Below, piece by piece: positions 9,307-17,280 of a stretch of 64,000 nucleotides of DNA. Numbering within the stretch: the first letter of the stretch is position 1; each line of letters opens with the position of its first letter. Under the pieces are notes generated by a model that saw only the letters and a program-made list of their open reading frames with translations, had not been told where the DNA came from and made no database searches. A program made the translations under genes and the position numbers. Where the stretch lies: contig JAFKJK010000007.1 of assembly GCA_017306015.1 (NCBI GenBank), positions 248,001-312,000 of the forward strand, written 5' to 3'. The stretch is from Propionibacteriaceae bacterium (GTDB taxonomy: Bacteria > Actinomycetota > Actinomycetes > Propionibacteriales > Propionibacteriaceae).

Positions 9307-9975
9307 ATGTCGATCTGGAATCTCGAAGCAGGGGCCCGTGCCTACGCCGCCCTCGGCGATCCGTCCCGGCTGGCGATCATCGACATGCTGGCGAACGCCG
9401 ACCTGGCCTCCGGCGAGCTGGGGAGCAAGCTGGACATCCCGACAAACCTGGTCGCGCACCACTTGCGCGTGCTGGAGGAGGCCGGCTTGATCGAGCGGAG
9501 GCGATCCGAGGGTGACGGGCGCCGCAGTTACGTCACCCGCACGCCGGCCTGCAACGAGTTGCTCGGCGCCGGCCGCCTTCCGAGACCCCGCAGGATCGCC
9601 TTTGTCTGTTCGCAGAACTCGGCCCGGTCGCAGCTCGCCGAGTCCTACTGGCGAACCATCAGCGACATCCCGGTGGTCTCCGGCGGTACCCACCCCGCAA
9701 GCCGCGTGCATCCCCGCGCGATCACGGTGGCCAGACGCCATGGCCTCGACCTCACCACGGCCCGGCCTCGGCTCGCCACCGACGTGCTGAGCGGTGACGA
9801 GCTGGTCATCGCCGTGTGTGACCGCGCTTATGAAGACCTCGACACCCACCCCCTGCACTGGTCGGTCCCCGACCCCGCCCTCGCCGAGAGCACCAAGGCT
9901 TTCGAGGGCGCCTACGACGACATCGCTGGCCGGATCACCCGCCTGGCCGCCAGCTTCGAAGGAGAAGCCTCATGA
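9307..9975 (+). CDS. ArsR repressor fused to an ArsC-like (LMW-PTP) domain
   Basis: 222 aa. Residues 1-85 are a winged-helix ArsR domain (A-L-G-D-P-S-R-L-A-I-I-D, recognition helix L-V-A-H-H-L-R-V-L). Residues 93-222 are an LMW-PTP/ArsC-like domain with V-C-S-Q-N-S-A-R-S-Q-L, i.e. the CX5R-S loop. The thiol pair C-G-D-A-C of true ArsC is absent, so the domain may sense or bind rather than reduce. Ribosome site GGAGGTAA, 6 bp spacing. Stop overlaps the next arsC (ATGA). Such fusions are known in Actinobacteria and presumably couple oxyanion or As(III) binding to derepression. Confidence 0.9.
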   Translation: MSIWNLEAGARAYAALGDPSRLAIIDMLANADLASGELGSKLDIPTNLVAHHLRVLEEAGLIERRRSEGDGRRSYVTRTPACNELLGAGRLPRPRRIAFVCSQNSARSQLAESYWRTISDIPVVSGGTHPASRVHPRAITVARRHGLDLTTARPRLATDVLSGDELVIAVCDRAYEDLDTHPLHWSVPDPALAESTKAFEGAYDDIAGRITRLAASFEGEAS

Positions 9976-10634
9976 CCACCGCCCCACAGCCTGTCTCGGA
10001 ACGCAGCTGGGAAAGCCTGCGCACCCCCGAGAAGCTCGCCCTCAAGCAAGCTTCGGCCCGCCTGGCCGACGACTTCGCAGGCCTGTACGGCACGGAGACC
10101 ATCGAACGCTTCCTGGCCAGCTCGTTCGACCAATTCGCCGATCACGCCAAGATCACCAGATTCCTGCCACTGCTGGCCGAGCGGTTCGCCCACCAACGCC
10201 TCCAGGCACTGGCCCGCGTTGAAGGGCTCCATGACGACGGCAAACCCGTCGTGTTGTTCCTGTGCACCCACAACGCGGGCCGCTCACAGATGGCACTCGG
10301 CTTCTTCCAAGCACTCACCGGGGACAAGGCCGTGGCCTGGTCCGGTGGGTCCGAGCCAGGCATTGAGGTCAACCCGGCAGCGATCGCCGCGATGGCCGAG
10401 CGCGGCATCGACATCTCCAGAGAGTTCCCCAAACCGTGGACCGACGAAACCGTCCGGGCCGCGGACGTCGTGGTCACGATGGGCTGCGGGGATGCCTGCC
10501 CGATCTTCCCCGGAAAACGCTACGAGAACTGGGACGTTGAAGACCCGGCAGGACAAAGCGTCGAAGACGTCCGCCCCATCCGAGACGAAGTCGAACGCCG
10601 CGTGCGCTCGCTCATGGCGTCGCTGAGCCTGTAG
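9972..10634 (+). CDS. arsC: Arsenate reductase ArsC with N-terminal helical domain
   Basis: 220 aa, ATGA-coupled to the fusion regulator. Residues 1-80 are a three-helix domain seen in actinobacterial ArsC proteins, and residues 84-220 a complete LMW-PTP-type ArsC. The loop is C-T-H-N-A-G-R-S, the redox pair C-G-D-A-C near residue 176, and the late D-P segment (V-E-D-P-A-G-Q-S). Cytoplasmic As(V) reduction. It is the second intact redox-type ArsC of the cluster. Confidence 0.9.
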   Translation: MTTAPQPVSERSWESLRTPEKLALKQASARLADDFAGLYGTETIERFLASSFDQFADHAKITRFLPLLAERFAHQRLQALARVEGLHDDGKPVVLFLCTHNAGRSQMALGFFQALTGDKAVAWSGGSEPGIEVNPAAIAAMAERGIDISREFPKPWTDETVRAADVVVTMGCGDACPIFPGKRYENWDVEDPAGQSVEDVRPIRDEVERRVRSLMASLSL

Positions 10635-10660
10635 CGGACAGTCCGGAGCTCTGACGTCCT

Positions 10661-10688
10661 CTCTCCTGGCAGCCAGGCTGCCAGAGGG
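10661..10688. terminator. Hairpin between convergent genes
   Basis: CTGGCAG (10666-10672) and CTGCCAG (10678-10684) form a perfect 7-bp stem with a 5-nt loop, with GU/GC extension outward. It lies between convergent arsC and the Nudix/phosphatase gene, so it could terminate both. There is no clear T-run. Confidence 0.5.
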
Positions 10689-10694
10689 CCGAGG

Positions 10695-11576
10695 CTAGAG
10701 TCTCGGCGGGTGGTGCTCGAAGGCGAGTGTTTGTCCGCTCAGATCGAGGTGGGCGACGACACTGGCGCCGGGCTTGAGCTGCATGGCCGGCATGCCGAGC
10801 GCAGTGAGCATGGTGGGAAGTACAGGTCTGTGCCCGCAAATTGCCAGGGGTGTTCCGCTTGCCAGGGTCTGCTCGATCAACCGGCTCATCAGCTTGTCCA
10901 CGGCCTTCACGTTGAGTTCGGCCTGCTCCTCACTCAGCGCGGCCCAGCCCTCGACCTCCAGCTGCTCGGCAGTGGCATAGGGCACGAGGGTCTTAACGCA
11001 CCGCGTTGAGGTGGAGGACGCCAACCGGGCAACTCCGTAGGCCATCAACAACGGCTTGAGGGCGCTGGCCTGGCGGCGTCCGCGCGCGGTGAGCGGACGA
11101 GCCTGGTCACGGCTACTCCAGTCTGAGCGTGTCATCGCCTTGCCGTGCCGGACGATCAAGATCGGCACGGTGTCAGCCAAGGCAATGCCCCGCCGGATCA
11201 CGTGTTCCTGCTCTGTGCCCGCCACGAGGCCAGCCGCAACTTCGGCCGGGAGCCAAGCAAGGTGATCGATTCCGTCCCCAATGGAGGAGATGCCGCCAGG
11301 GATCGGTCGGGCGCGCCACCAAGCCACGGGCCGGGCACCGTCAGGCCGAGGCCCCGTCACGATCGGGGTGCCTAGCCGGATCCCCAGGTGCGCGTCCGTC
11401 CTGCCGGCGCGCGCCGCACACGAGGCCAGGAATTCGTCCGGGCCGACCGACTGCACCGGTAAACGCCAGCCGTTGCCGTGGCCGTGTTGAACCATCAGTA
11501 CGTCGATCGCGTCAGCGTCGCCGCGGACCACCACGGCACCCGCAGCTGAAGGCTTCTTCGCCGCCAGTGACCCCAT
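10695..11576 (-). CDS. MutT1-like Nudix/histidine-phosphatase protein with degenerate Nudix box
   Basis: 293 aa. The N-terminal half resembles a Nudix fold (A-A-G-A-V-V-V-R, G-W-R-L-P near residue 37). The catalytic box, normally GX5EX7REUXEEXGU, is not recognisable: after W-R-L-P there is no REXXEE helix, so hydrolase activity there is doubtful. The C-terminal half (from about residue 135) is a SixA-type histidine phosphatase with the L-I-V-R-H-G-K-A motif and a late C-G-H-R-P. The layout is that of mycobacterial MutT1, which clears oxidised or diadenosine nucleotides. Convergent to arsC. A role in arsenic stress is speculative. Confidence 0.8.
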   Translation of the reverse strand: MGSLAAKKPSAAGAVVVRGDADAIDVLMVQHGHGNGWRLPVQSVGPDEFLASCAARAGRTDAHLGIRLGTPIVTGPRPDGARPVAWWRARPIPGGISSIGDGIDHLAWLPAEVAAGLVAGTEQEHVIRRGIALADTVPILIVRHGKAMTRSDWSSRDQARPLTARGRRQASALKPLLMAYGVARLASSTSTRCVKTLVPYATAEQLEVEGWAALSEEQAELNVKAVDKLMSRLIEQTLASGTPLAICGHRPVLPTMLTALGMPAMQLKPGASVVAHLDLSGQTLAFEHHPPRL

Positions 11577-11765
11577 GGCAGAAGCATGCCCGCCACGGGT
11601 GCCTCCGTACCACCTTGGTCACCTTCCCTGGGCGCGGAGGCGGCGGGCTTCCCCCTAGCTTCGGGCGGAAAGGGGAGTTCCTGGGAGCGGCTGCGGGCGG
11701 ACGTTGCGGCACCGGTCCAATCCCCGTCGGATTGAGATTCATCGATCCGAGTGAGCTACAGTACG

Positions 11766-11785
11766 TATTGATAATCGTCGATGTC
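11766..11785 (+). promoter_or_regulatory. Putative ArsR-type operator before arsD
   Basis: The AT-rich segment TATTGATAATCGTCGATGTC lies 17 bp before the arsD start in otherwise GC-rich DNA. It shares GTCGATGT with the site before the IS-disrupted arsR at 15506. Weak dyad symmetry; assignment by analogy to SmtB/ArsR sites. Confidence 0.4.
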
Positions 11786-11802
11786 CCAATGGAGGAGTGA
11801 TC

Positions 11803-12180
11803 ATGGTCAGTATTCGTGTCTTCGAGCCAGCCCTGTGCTGCAACACCGGGGTGTGCGGTGAGGATGTGGATCAGGCCCTCGTGGACTTCAGTGCCGATCT
11901 GGAGTTCTTCGCTTCGCAGGGGGTCGACATCGCCAGGCACAACCTGGCCAACGACCCGACCTCTTTCGTCGAGAACCCTGCCGTGATGAACTTCCTGACC
12001 GTGGCCGGCTCCGAAGGGCTCCCCCTGGTTCTGGTCGACGGCGTCACCGTCCTCACCGGCAGCTACCCCTCCCGCGACATGCTCGCCCGCTACGCCGGGC
12101 AGGCGGCCACCCTGCGACCCCGGATCAACCTGGTGACCGCCGGTGGCGGCGGTTGTTGTGGCGGCGGCGGCAGCTGCTGA
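11803..12180 (+). CDS. arsD: Arsenic metallochaperone ArsD
   Basis: 125 aa from ATG 11803 (GGAGGAG 6 bp upstream; the earlier in-frame GTG lies inside that ribosome site). With this start the cysteines fall at 12, 13 and 18, exactly the As(III)-binding triad of characterised ArsD proteins. The tail is C-C-G-G-G-G-S-C, matching the extra vicinal Cys pairs of long ArsD forms. ArsD delivers As(III) to ArsA. arsA starts 10 bp downstream. Confidence 0.93.
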   Translation: MVSIRVFEPALCCNTGVCGEDVDQALVDFSADLEFFASQGVDIARHNLANDPTSFVENPAVMNFLTVAGSEGLPLVLVDGVTVLTGSYPSRDMLARYAGQAATLRPRINLVTAGGGGCCGGGGSC

Positions 12181-12190
12181 GGGCCTGGCC

Positions 12191-13942
12191 ATGAACTTCC
12201 TGACTGACCCGACCCGCTTCCTGTTCTTCACCGGCAAGGGTGGGGTGGGCAAGACCTCCATCGCCTGCGCGACCGCGCTCCAGTTGGCCGAAGCCGGCAG
12301 AAGGGTGCTGCTGGTCAGCACCGACCCCGCCTCCAATGTCGGCCAGGTCTTCGGGCAACCGATCGGCAACACGATCACCGCGGTGGCATCGGTTCCGGGC
12401 CTCGACGCCCTCGAGATCGACCCCGAACAGGCGGCTGCCGAGTACCGCGAACGGATCATCGGCCCGGTGCGAGGCCTGCTGCCCGAACCGGAGATCGTTT
12501 CCATCACCGAACAGCTGTCCGGGTCGTGCACCACCGAGATCGCGTCGTTCAACGAGTTCACCGGCTTGTTGGCCGACCCGAGCCTGATCGCCGACTACGA
12601 CAACGTGATCTTCGACACCGCACCCACCGGGCACACCATTCGCCTGTTGAAGCTGCCCGGGGACTGGACCGGCTTCCTCGATGCCGGCAAGGGCGACGCC
12701 TCCTGTCTCGGGCCGCTGTCCGGGCTGGAGAAGCAACGCCAGCTGTACAGCGGAGCCGTCGAAGCGTTGGCCGACCCGTCCATGACCCGGCTGGTGCTGG
12801 TGGCGCGAGCCCAAACCTCCAGCCTGGCCGAAATCGCCCGGACGGCCGACGAGCTGACTATCGCCGGCATCCGGCCCAGCAATGTGGTCATCAACGGTGT
12901 CCTGCCGACCAACGCCGGAGCCAACGACTGCCTCGTACTGGCCATCCGGGACCGCGAAAGGGACGCGGTGGCCGACATGCCGGTCTCCCTGGCTGGCGTC
13001 CCCCGCGACATCATCGAGCTCAAGCCGGAGAACATGGTCGGCCTGGCCGCCTTACGGTCCCTCTTCGAGGGCACCACTCCGGTCCCGAGCGAAGCCATCG
13101 CTGCCCCGCAAGGAGACCTGGTGCCCACGCTCGACGCCTTGGTCGACGAGCTTGCCGCCGACGGGCACGGGCTGATCATGTGCATGGGCAAGGGTGGAGT
13201 CGGGAAGACCACCATCGCCTCGGCGATCGCTACCCGTCTGGCCGAGTTGGGCCACGACGTCCACCTCACCACGACCGATCCGGCCGGGCACCTGGAGAAC
13301 ACGATGGGGGATGGGTACGGGCTGCCGAGTCTCAGCATGTCCCGGGTCGATCCGCAGCGGGCCGTCAAGGAGTACCGCGAGCACGTCATGGCCACGAAGG
13401 GCAAGAACCTGGACGATGCGGGGAAGGCATTGCTGGCCGAGGACCTGATGTCGCCGTGCACCGAGGAAGTTGCGGTCTTCGAGCAGTTCTCGCGTCTCGT
13501 GAACGAGGCTCGCCGCAAGTTCGTGGTGATGGACACCGCACCCACCGGGCACACCCTGCTGCTGATGGACGCCGCCGGCTCATACCACCGCGAGATCGAA
13601 CGCAACATGCCCACCGGCACCCTGTACACCACCCCGATGATGCGGTTGCAGGATCCCGACTACACCAAGATCCTGCTCGTCACCCTGCCCGAAACCACGC
13701 CGGTCCTGGAAGCCAGCATCCTGGAGGACGACCTCAAACGGGCCGGCATCCAGCCTTGGGCCTGGGTCATCAACCAATCCCTCGCCGCTGCGGCCACCAC
13801 CTCGCCACTGCTCCGGCACCGCGCCGGCCAGGAACAGGGCCCCCTCGACGCCGTACGGGCCCGCGCCCGCCGGCTGGCCATCGTGCCGCTACTCCAAGAG
13901 GAACCAACCGGACCCAAACGCCTCGCCATGCTGGCGTCCTGA
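12191..13942 (+). CDS. arsA: Arsenite-stimulated ATPase ArsA
   Basis: 583 aa from ATG 12191; an in-frame GTG further upstream would overlap arsD. Two homologous halves, each with a deviant Walker A G-K-G-G-V-G-K-T (near residues 19 and 336) and a switch motif D-T-A-P-T-G-H-T (near 140 and 445). Metal-site Cys occur in S-G-S-C-T-T-E (near 115) and S-P-C-T-E-E (near 420). Length equals the classical plasmid ArsA. It normally energises the ArsB permease. No ArsB or Acr3 gene is found in this cluster, so the exporter partner must be elsewhere or lost. Confidence 0.94.
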   Translation: MNFLTDPTRFLFFTGKGGVGKTSIACATALQLAEAGRRVLLVSTDPASNVGQVFGQPIGNTITAVASVPGLDALEIDPEQAAAEYRERIIGPVRGLLPEPEIVSITEQLSGSCTTEIASFNEFTGLLADPSLIADYDNVIFDTAPTGHTIRLLKLPGDWTGFLDAGKGDASCLGPLSGLEKQRQLYSGAVEALADPSMTRLVLVARAQTSSLAEIARTADELTIAGIRPSNVVINGVLPTNAGANDCLVLAIRDRERDAVADMPVSLAGVPRDIIELKPENMVGLAALRSLFEGTTPVPSEAIAAPQGDLVPTLDALVDELAADGHGLIMCMGKGGVGKTTIASAIATRLAELGHDVHLTTTDPAGHLENTMGDGYGLPSLSMSRVDPQRAVKEYREHVMATKGKNLDDAGKALLAEDLMSPCTEEVAVFEQFSRLVNEARRKFVVMDTAPTGHTLLLMDAAGSYHREIERNMPTGTLYTTPMMRLQDPDYTKILLVTLPETTPVLEASILEDDLKRAGIQPWAWVINQSLAAAATTSPLLRHRAGQEQGPLDAVRARARRLAIVPLLQEEPTGPKRLAMLAS

Positions 13943-14027
13943 GGTAGCTCGCAATACACCACACAACGGCGGTGCGCAGACCCGGCCCCGCCCACACCGC
14001 TCGTCGCTCAAAGGAGACCCGACAACA

Positions 14028-14429
14028 ATGCTGAATCCCACCATCCAGGCGCCGGCCCAGGCCGAAGCGGGGGCCCTCGCCGCGGCGGGCGCGTTCGGCG
14101 CCGCACTCAAGGCGAGCCCCGAGTTCACTGCCCTCCTCGCTGCCGATCAGGCGATCTCGGTCGACCCTCAGGCGGATGCCGCGATCGCGGCGTTCGACCG
14201 CCTCCAGCAGCAGTTGCGGACCGAAATCACGACGGGGCTCCTCCAGGAATCCCAGCGAGCTGAACTGGACCACTGCCAGCAGGCCATGTACTCCGTCCCC
14301 TCGGTGGCGGCGTACGTGGCGGCAACCGAAGCCTTCCAGGCCGTCTGCCGCGAGACGGCGTCCATCGTGAGCACCGAGATCGGCATCGACTTCGCCGCGA
14401 ACAGCCGCTCCGGCGGCTGCTGCGGCTGA
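14028..14429 (+). CDS. YlbF-like helical protein with Cys tail, ars-linked
   Basis: 133 aa, AAGGAG ribosome site. Mostly helical, with the heptad-like pattern of the YlbF/YmcA (Com_YlbF) family: A-S-P-E-F-T-A-L-L-A-A-D, then D-A-A-I-A-A-F-D-R-L. A single Cys occurs mid-protein (D-H-C-Q-Q-A-M), and the extreme C-terminus is S-G-G-C-C-G, resembling the ArsD tail. It follows arsA and precedes a second YlbF-like gene. Family assignment is by pattern only. An As(III)-handling role is inferred from the vicinal Cys and position. Confidence 0.7.
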   Translation: MLNPTIQAPAQAEAGALAAAGAFGAALKASPEFTALLAADQAISVDPQADAAIAAFDRLQQQLRTEITTGLLQESQRAELDHCQQAMYSVPSVAAYVAATEAFQAVCRETASIVSTEIGIDFAANSRSGGCCG

Positions 14430-14443
14430 CAGGGGAAGACACA

Positions 14444-14815
14444 ATGCTCTCAACCGAACTCCGCGACGCAGCCCTCGCGTTCAGCCACGCCCTCCGCGAG
14501 GCTCCGGCCGTCGCCGAATATGTGGCGGCAAGCACAGCATTAGCAGAAGACCCGTCCGCGCAGCAGGTCATGGTGGCCCTGCAGGGCCCGCAAGCCAGCT
14601 ACCTGCGCACCCAGCAGGCGGGCCTCACCCCCAGCCAGGAACAGGTGGACCAACTCCGCCGCAGCCAAGCGGCCGTCCGGGCGAACGAGGTGCTCATGAA
14701 CCACCTTCGGGCCACGAACACCGTCAAGAAGTTCCTCCCGGTCGCGGCCCGCGAGGTCAGTGCTGCGCTCGGCGCGGACTATGCCAGCCTGATCGCACCG
14801 CCGAGCAGCTGCTGA
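14444..14815 (+). CDS. Second YlbF-like protein ending in Cys, ars-linked
   Basis: 123 aa, 14 bp after the first YlbF-like gene. Same helical repeat style (A-P-A-V-A-E-Y-V-A-A-S-T-A-L, later L-R-A-T-N-T-V-K-K-F) and a C-terminal P-S-S-C. Weakly similar to its neighbour, so the pair may be an old tandem duplication forming a heteromer, as YlbF-YmcA proteins do. Function unknown. Confidence 0.68.
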   Translation: MLSTELRDAALAFSHALREAPAVAEYVAASTALAEDPSAQQVMVALQGPQASYLRTQQAGLTPSQEQVDQLRRSQAAVRANEVLMNHLRATNTVKKFLPVAAREVSAALGADYASLIAPPSSC

Positions 14816-15040
14816 GGCTGGGTCAGGCGGCCGGCTTGCGGCCCTCGATCGATGCCGACACCACGTAGTCGGTGATGGACGCAACTCAGGTGGTCGGGTG
14901 ATGGCAAGCTCGATCGGGCGTCGATCGGCGACGGGCCGTAGCCAATGCGCGAACCCCGCCTTAACGTGAGGCCGCATCAAGAACGTGCAGGGATCGCCTG
15001 CATCTGAGGCAGCGCTGAGGGCAACTGATCAGGAGGTGCG

Positions 15041-15469
15041 GTGACTCAACGGCCGAGTGTGCTCTTCGTGTGTGTCCACAACGCCGGCAAGTCCCAGATG
15101 GCGGCAGCCATCATGCGGTTGCTGGCCGGCGGGCCTGTTGAGGTCCGATCTGCCGGCACTGAGCCTGATGCACGGGTGCACGACGTTTCGGCGGAGGCGG
15201 CCGCTGAACTTGGCGCCGACATGTCCGATCAGGTGCCAACCCGCCTCCATACGGCCATGCTGATCGACGCCGACCGGGTCGTCATCCTGGGGAATGAAGC
15301 CAAGGTTGCTTCAGTTCCTGGCATGCGTGCCCCCATCGACACCTGGGTGATTCCCGACCCGGCGGACCGCGGAATCGACGGCCTGGAACGAGTCCGGCTG
15401 ATGTGCGACGACATCGCCGAACGGGTCCGGGCGCTGCTCGCGGGGCTGACTGACCCAATGGACCGGTAG
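15041..15469 (+). CDS. arsC: Arsenate-mycothiol transferase-type ArsC
   Basis: 142 aa, GTG start with AGGAGG 4 bp upstream. The active loop is C-V-H-N-A-G-K-S: Lys replaces the usual Arg of CX5R, as in the corynebacterial mycothiol-dependent arsenate reductases. No second redox Cys pair is present, fitting a mechanism where mycothiol and mycoredoxin resolve the intermediate. This points to a mycothiol-making actinobacterium. Lies just upstream of the disrupted arsR. Confidence 0.87.
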   Translation: MTQRPSVLFVCVHNAGKSQMAAAIMRLLAGGPVEVRSAGTEPDARVHDVSAEAAAELGADMSDQVPTRLHTAMLIDADRVVILGNEAKVASVPGMRAPIDTWVIPDPADRGIDGLERVRLMCDDIAERVRALLAGLTDPMDR

Positions 15470-15505
15470 GTAAGCACCGCACCCTGGAGGCCGCAACGCC
15501 CGTCA

Positions 15506-15526
15506 TATCTATCGATGTCGATGTGG
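15506..15526 (+). promoter_or_regulatory. Putative ArsR-type operator before disrupted arsR
   Basis: TATCTATCGATGTCGATGTGG contains overlapping ATCGAT/GTCGATG elements and ends 13 bp before the arsR start. It shares GTCGATGT with the element before arsD, so one repressor may serve both. Confidence 0.45.
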
Positions 15527-15539
15527 CTAGACTCTGGAC

Positions 15540-15848
15540 ATGACCCGATCCCTGGCCGTTCTGCAGTGTGCGCCCGCCAGCTACGACACGCTGATGTCAG
15601 CCGGAGAGGCCGAGCGGCTGGCCGCCGTGCTGAAGGGGCTGGCAGACCCGGTACGGCTCCGGCTCCTTCGCCTGGTCGCAGACTCACCAGACACCACAGC
15701 GTGCGCCTGCCACCTTCCAGCGGCTTTGGGAATTTCCCAGCCGACCCTTTCCCATCACCTGAAGAAGCTGGTGGAGGCCGGGCTTCTGCAGCGGGAGCAG
15801 CGTGGGCGATGGGTGCACGGGTCTGCTGCACGGATAGGTGACAACTGA
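15540..15848 (+). pseudogene. arsR: arsR truncated at its 3' end by IS3 insertion
   Basis: The first 93 codons (15540-15818) encode a normal SmtB/ArsR repressor up to R-W-V-H: L-A-D-P-V-R-L-R-L-L, a metal-site C-A-C-H in helix 3, and recognition helix S-Q-P-T-L-S-H-H-L. The reading then enters the IS and ends after nine foreign residues (total 102 aa). Joining 15818 to 17120 restores Y-R-L-D-V-A-A-L-G-P-V-A-A-F-V and a stop, giving 113 aa. The lost strand and last helix belong to the dimerisation region. DNA binding may survive in part, but repression is probably impaired. Confidence 0.92.
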
Positions 15849-15887
15849 TCTGCCTAGCCTTCGGGCTGGGCTGGGAGGATGTCCACC

Positions 15888-16184
15888 GTGTCGAAGAAGC
15901 CGTACCCCAAGGAGTTCCGTGACGACGTGGTTCGTGTCGCCAGGAACCGTGAGCCCGGTGTCGGGCTGGATCAGATCGCCAAGGACTTCGGGATCCACTT
16001 CACCACGTTGTACGACTGGCTGAAGAAGGCCGACATCGCCGACGGTGAGCGGCCCGGCACGACTCAGGTTCAGTCCGCGGAGCTGCGGGAGGCGAAGCGG
16101 CGGATCCGGCTGCTCGAGCAGGAGAACGAGGTCCTGCGGAGGGCAGCGGCGTATCTGTCGCAGGCGAACCTGCCGGGAAAATGA
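15888..16184 (+). CDS. IS3-family transposase OrfA
   Basis: 98 aa from GTG 15888, with GGGAGG 9 bp upstream; an ATG at 15879 directly abuts that site and is less likely. Helix-turn-helix (H-F-T-T-L-Y-D-W-L-K-K), then a leucine-zipper-like coiled coil (L-L-E-Q-E-N-E-V-L-R-R). OrfA binds the IS ends. Its stop overlaps orfB by ATGA. No slippery heptamer is evident, so coupling rather than a programmed frameshift is likely. Confidence 0.9.
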   Translation: MSKKPYPKEFRDDVVRVARNREPGVGLDQIAKDFGIHFTTLYDWLKKADIADGERPGTTQVQSAELREAKRRIRLLEQENEVLRRAAAYLSQANLPGK

Positions 16185-17083
16185 TGTACCCGCTCGTCAA
16201 AGAGCTGGCCGCGGGCGGGATCCCCGTCACGGTCGCGTGCGGGGTGTTGAAGCTCGCCAGGGGCCCGTACTACCGGTGGCTGGCCCACCCGATCACCGAC
16301 GCCGAGCTGGTCGAGGCGCACCGGGCGAACGCCTTGTTCGACGCCCACCGTGACGATCCGGAGTTCGGCTACCGGTTCCTGGCTGATGAGGCGCGTGAGG
16401 CCGGCCAGGTGATGGCTGAGCGCACCGCGTGGCGGATCTGTGCCGACAACGGCTGGTGGTCGGCGTTCGGGAAGAAACGCGGCCGCAACGGCAAGAAGCC
16501 GGGCCCGCCGGTCCACGACGACCTGTGCGCCGTCACTGATGAGAAGGGCCGCACCCGGCACGAGTTCACCGCTACGGCCCTGAACGAGTTGTGGATCGGC
16601 GACATCACCGAGCACTGGACGAACGAGGGCAAGCTGTACCTGTGCGCGTTCAAGGACGTGTACTCCAACCGGATCGTGGGATACTCCATCGACTCACGGA
16701 TGAAGTCCCGCCTCGCCGTCACCGCCCTCAACAACGCCGCCGCCCGCCGCGGCGACGTTGCCGGCTGTGTGGTCCACACCGACCGAGGATCGCAATTTCG
16801 CAGCAGGAAGTTCGTCGGTGCACTCCACCGGCACGACATGGTCGGATCGATGGGGCGGGTCGGGGCCTGCGGCGACAACGCCGCGATGGAATCCTTCTTC
16901 TCCCTGCTCCAGAAGAACGTCCTCAACCGCCGCACGTGGGCCACCCGCGACGAACTCCGGATCGCCATCGTCACCTGGATCGAACGCACCTACCACCGAC
17001 GGCGTCGCCAAGACGGGCTCGGCCGATTGACCCCCATCGAATACGAGACCATCATGACCACGACAGCCGATCAGGCTGCGTGA
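16181..17083 (+). CDS. IS3-family transposase OrfB (DDE integrase core)
   Basis: 300 aa. HTH_21-type N-terminus, then an rve integrase core with catalytic D in W-I-G-D-I-T, D in H-T-D-R-G-S-Q, and E in A-M-E-S-F-F-S. All three acidic residues and the C-terminal R-R-R-Q-D-G-L segment are present, so the element looks active. Confidence 0.93.
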   Translation: MMYPLVKELAAGGIPVTVACGVLKLARGPYYRWLAHPITDAELVEAHRANALFDAHRDDPEFGYRFLADEAREAGQVMAERTAWRICADNGWWSAFGKKRGRNGKKPGPPVHDDLCAVTDEKGRTRHEFTATALNELWIGDITEHWTNEGKLYLCAFKDVYSNRIVGYSIDSRMKSRLAVTALNNAAARRGDVAGCVVHTDRGSQFRSRKFVGALHRHDMVGSMGRVGACGDNAAMESFFSLLQKNVLNRRTWATRDELRIAIVTWIERTYHRRRRQDGLGRLTPIEYETIMTTTADQAA

Positions 17084-17116
17084 CTAACCACTGTCACCTG
17101 ATCGTGCAGCAGACCC

Positions 17117-17182
17117 CACTATCGCCTCGATGTGGCCGCGCTTGGTCCGGTGGCTGCGTTCGTCGGGAGCTGTGCCGCGTAG
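17117..17182 (+). pseudogene. arsR: 3' remnant of arsR beyond the IS
   Basis: Starts with the duplicated CAC, then encodes Y-R-L-D-V-A-A-L-G-P-V-A-A-F-V-G-S-C-A-A and TAG at 17180. It continues exactly from the H-codon at the IS left junction and holds a C-terminal Cys that the interrupted protein lacks. Confidence 0.9.
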
Positions 17183-17280
17183 CTCACACAGGGACGCGAT
17201 CGGGCCGCCTCGGCCACACCGGCCTCTCGCCATCTCGGATCTTCCTGGACTGTGTCAGTCCCACTCAGTCCTAGCCTCTG

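Larger units (their letters stand above)
15819..17116 (+). mobile_element. IS3-family insertion sequence inside arsR
   Basis: 1298 bp. The terminal inverted repeats start with a perfect 14-bp match (GGGTCTGCTGCACG at 15819-15832, its complement at 17103-17116), then 3 mismatches and AGGTGACA on both sides. A 3-bp target duplication CAC flanks it (15816-15818 and 17117-17119). Contains orfA and orfB. The perfect ends, target duplication and intact arsR halves indicate a recent insertion. Confidence 0.92.

Noticed and set aside
16170..16190. Programmed -1 frameshift between IS3 orfA and orfB
   Set aside because: The overlap is a plain ATGA with no convincing slippery heptamer or downstream structure seen.
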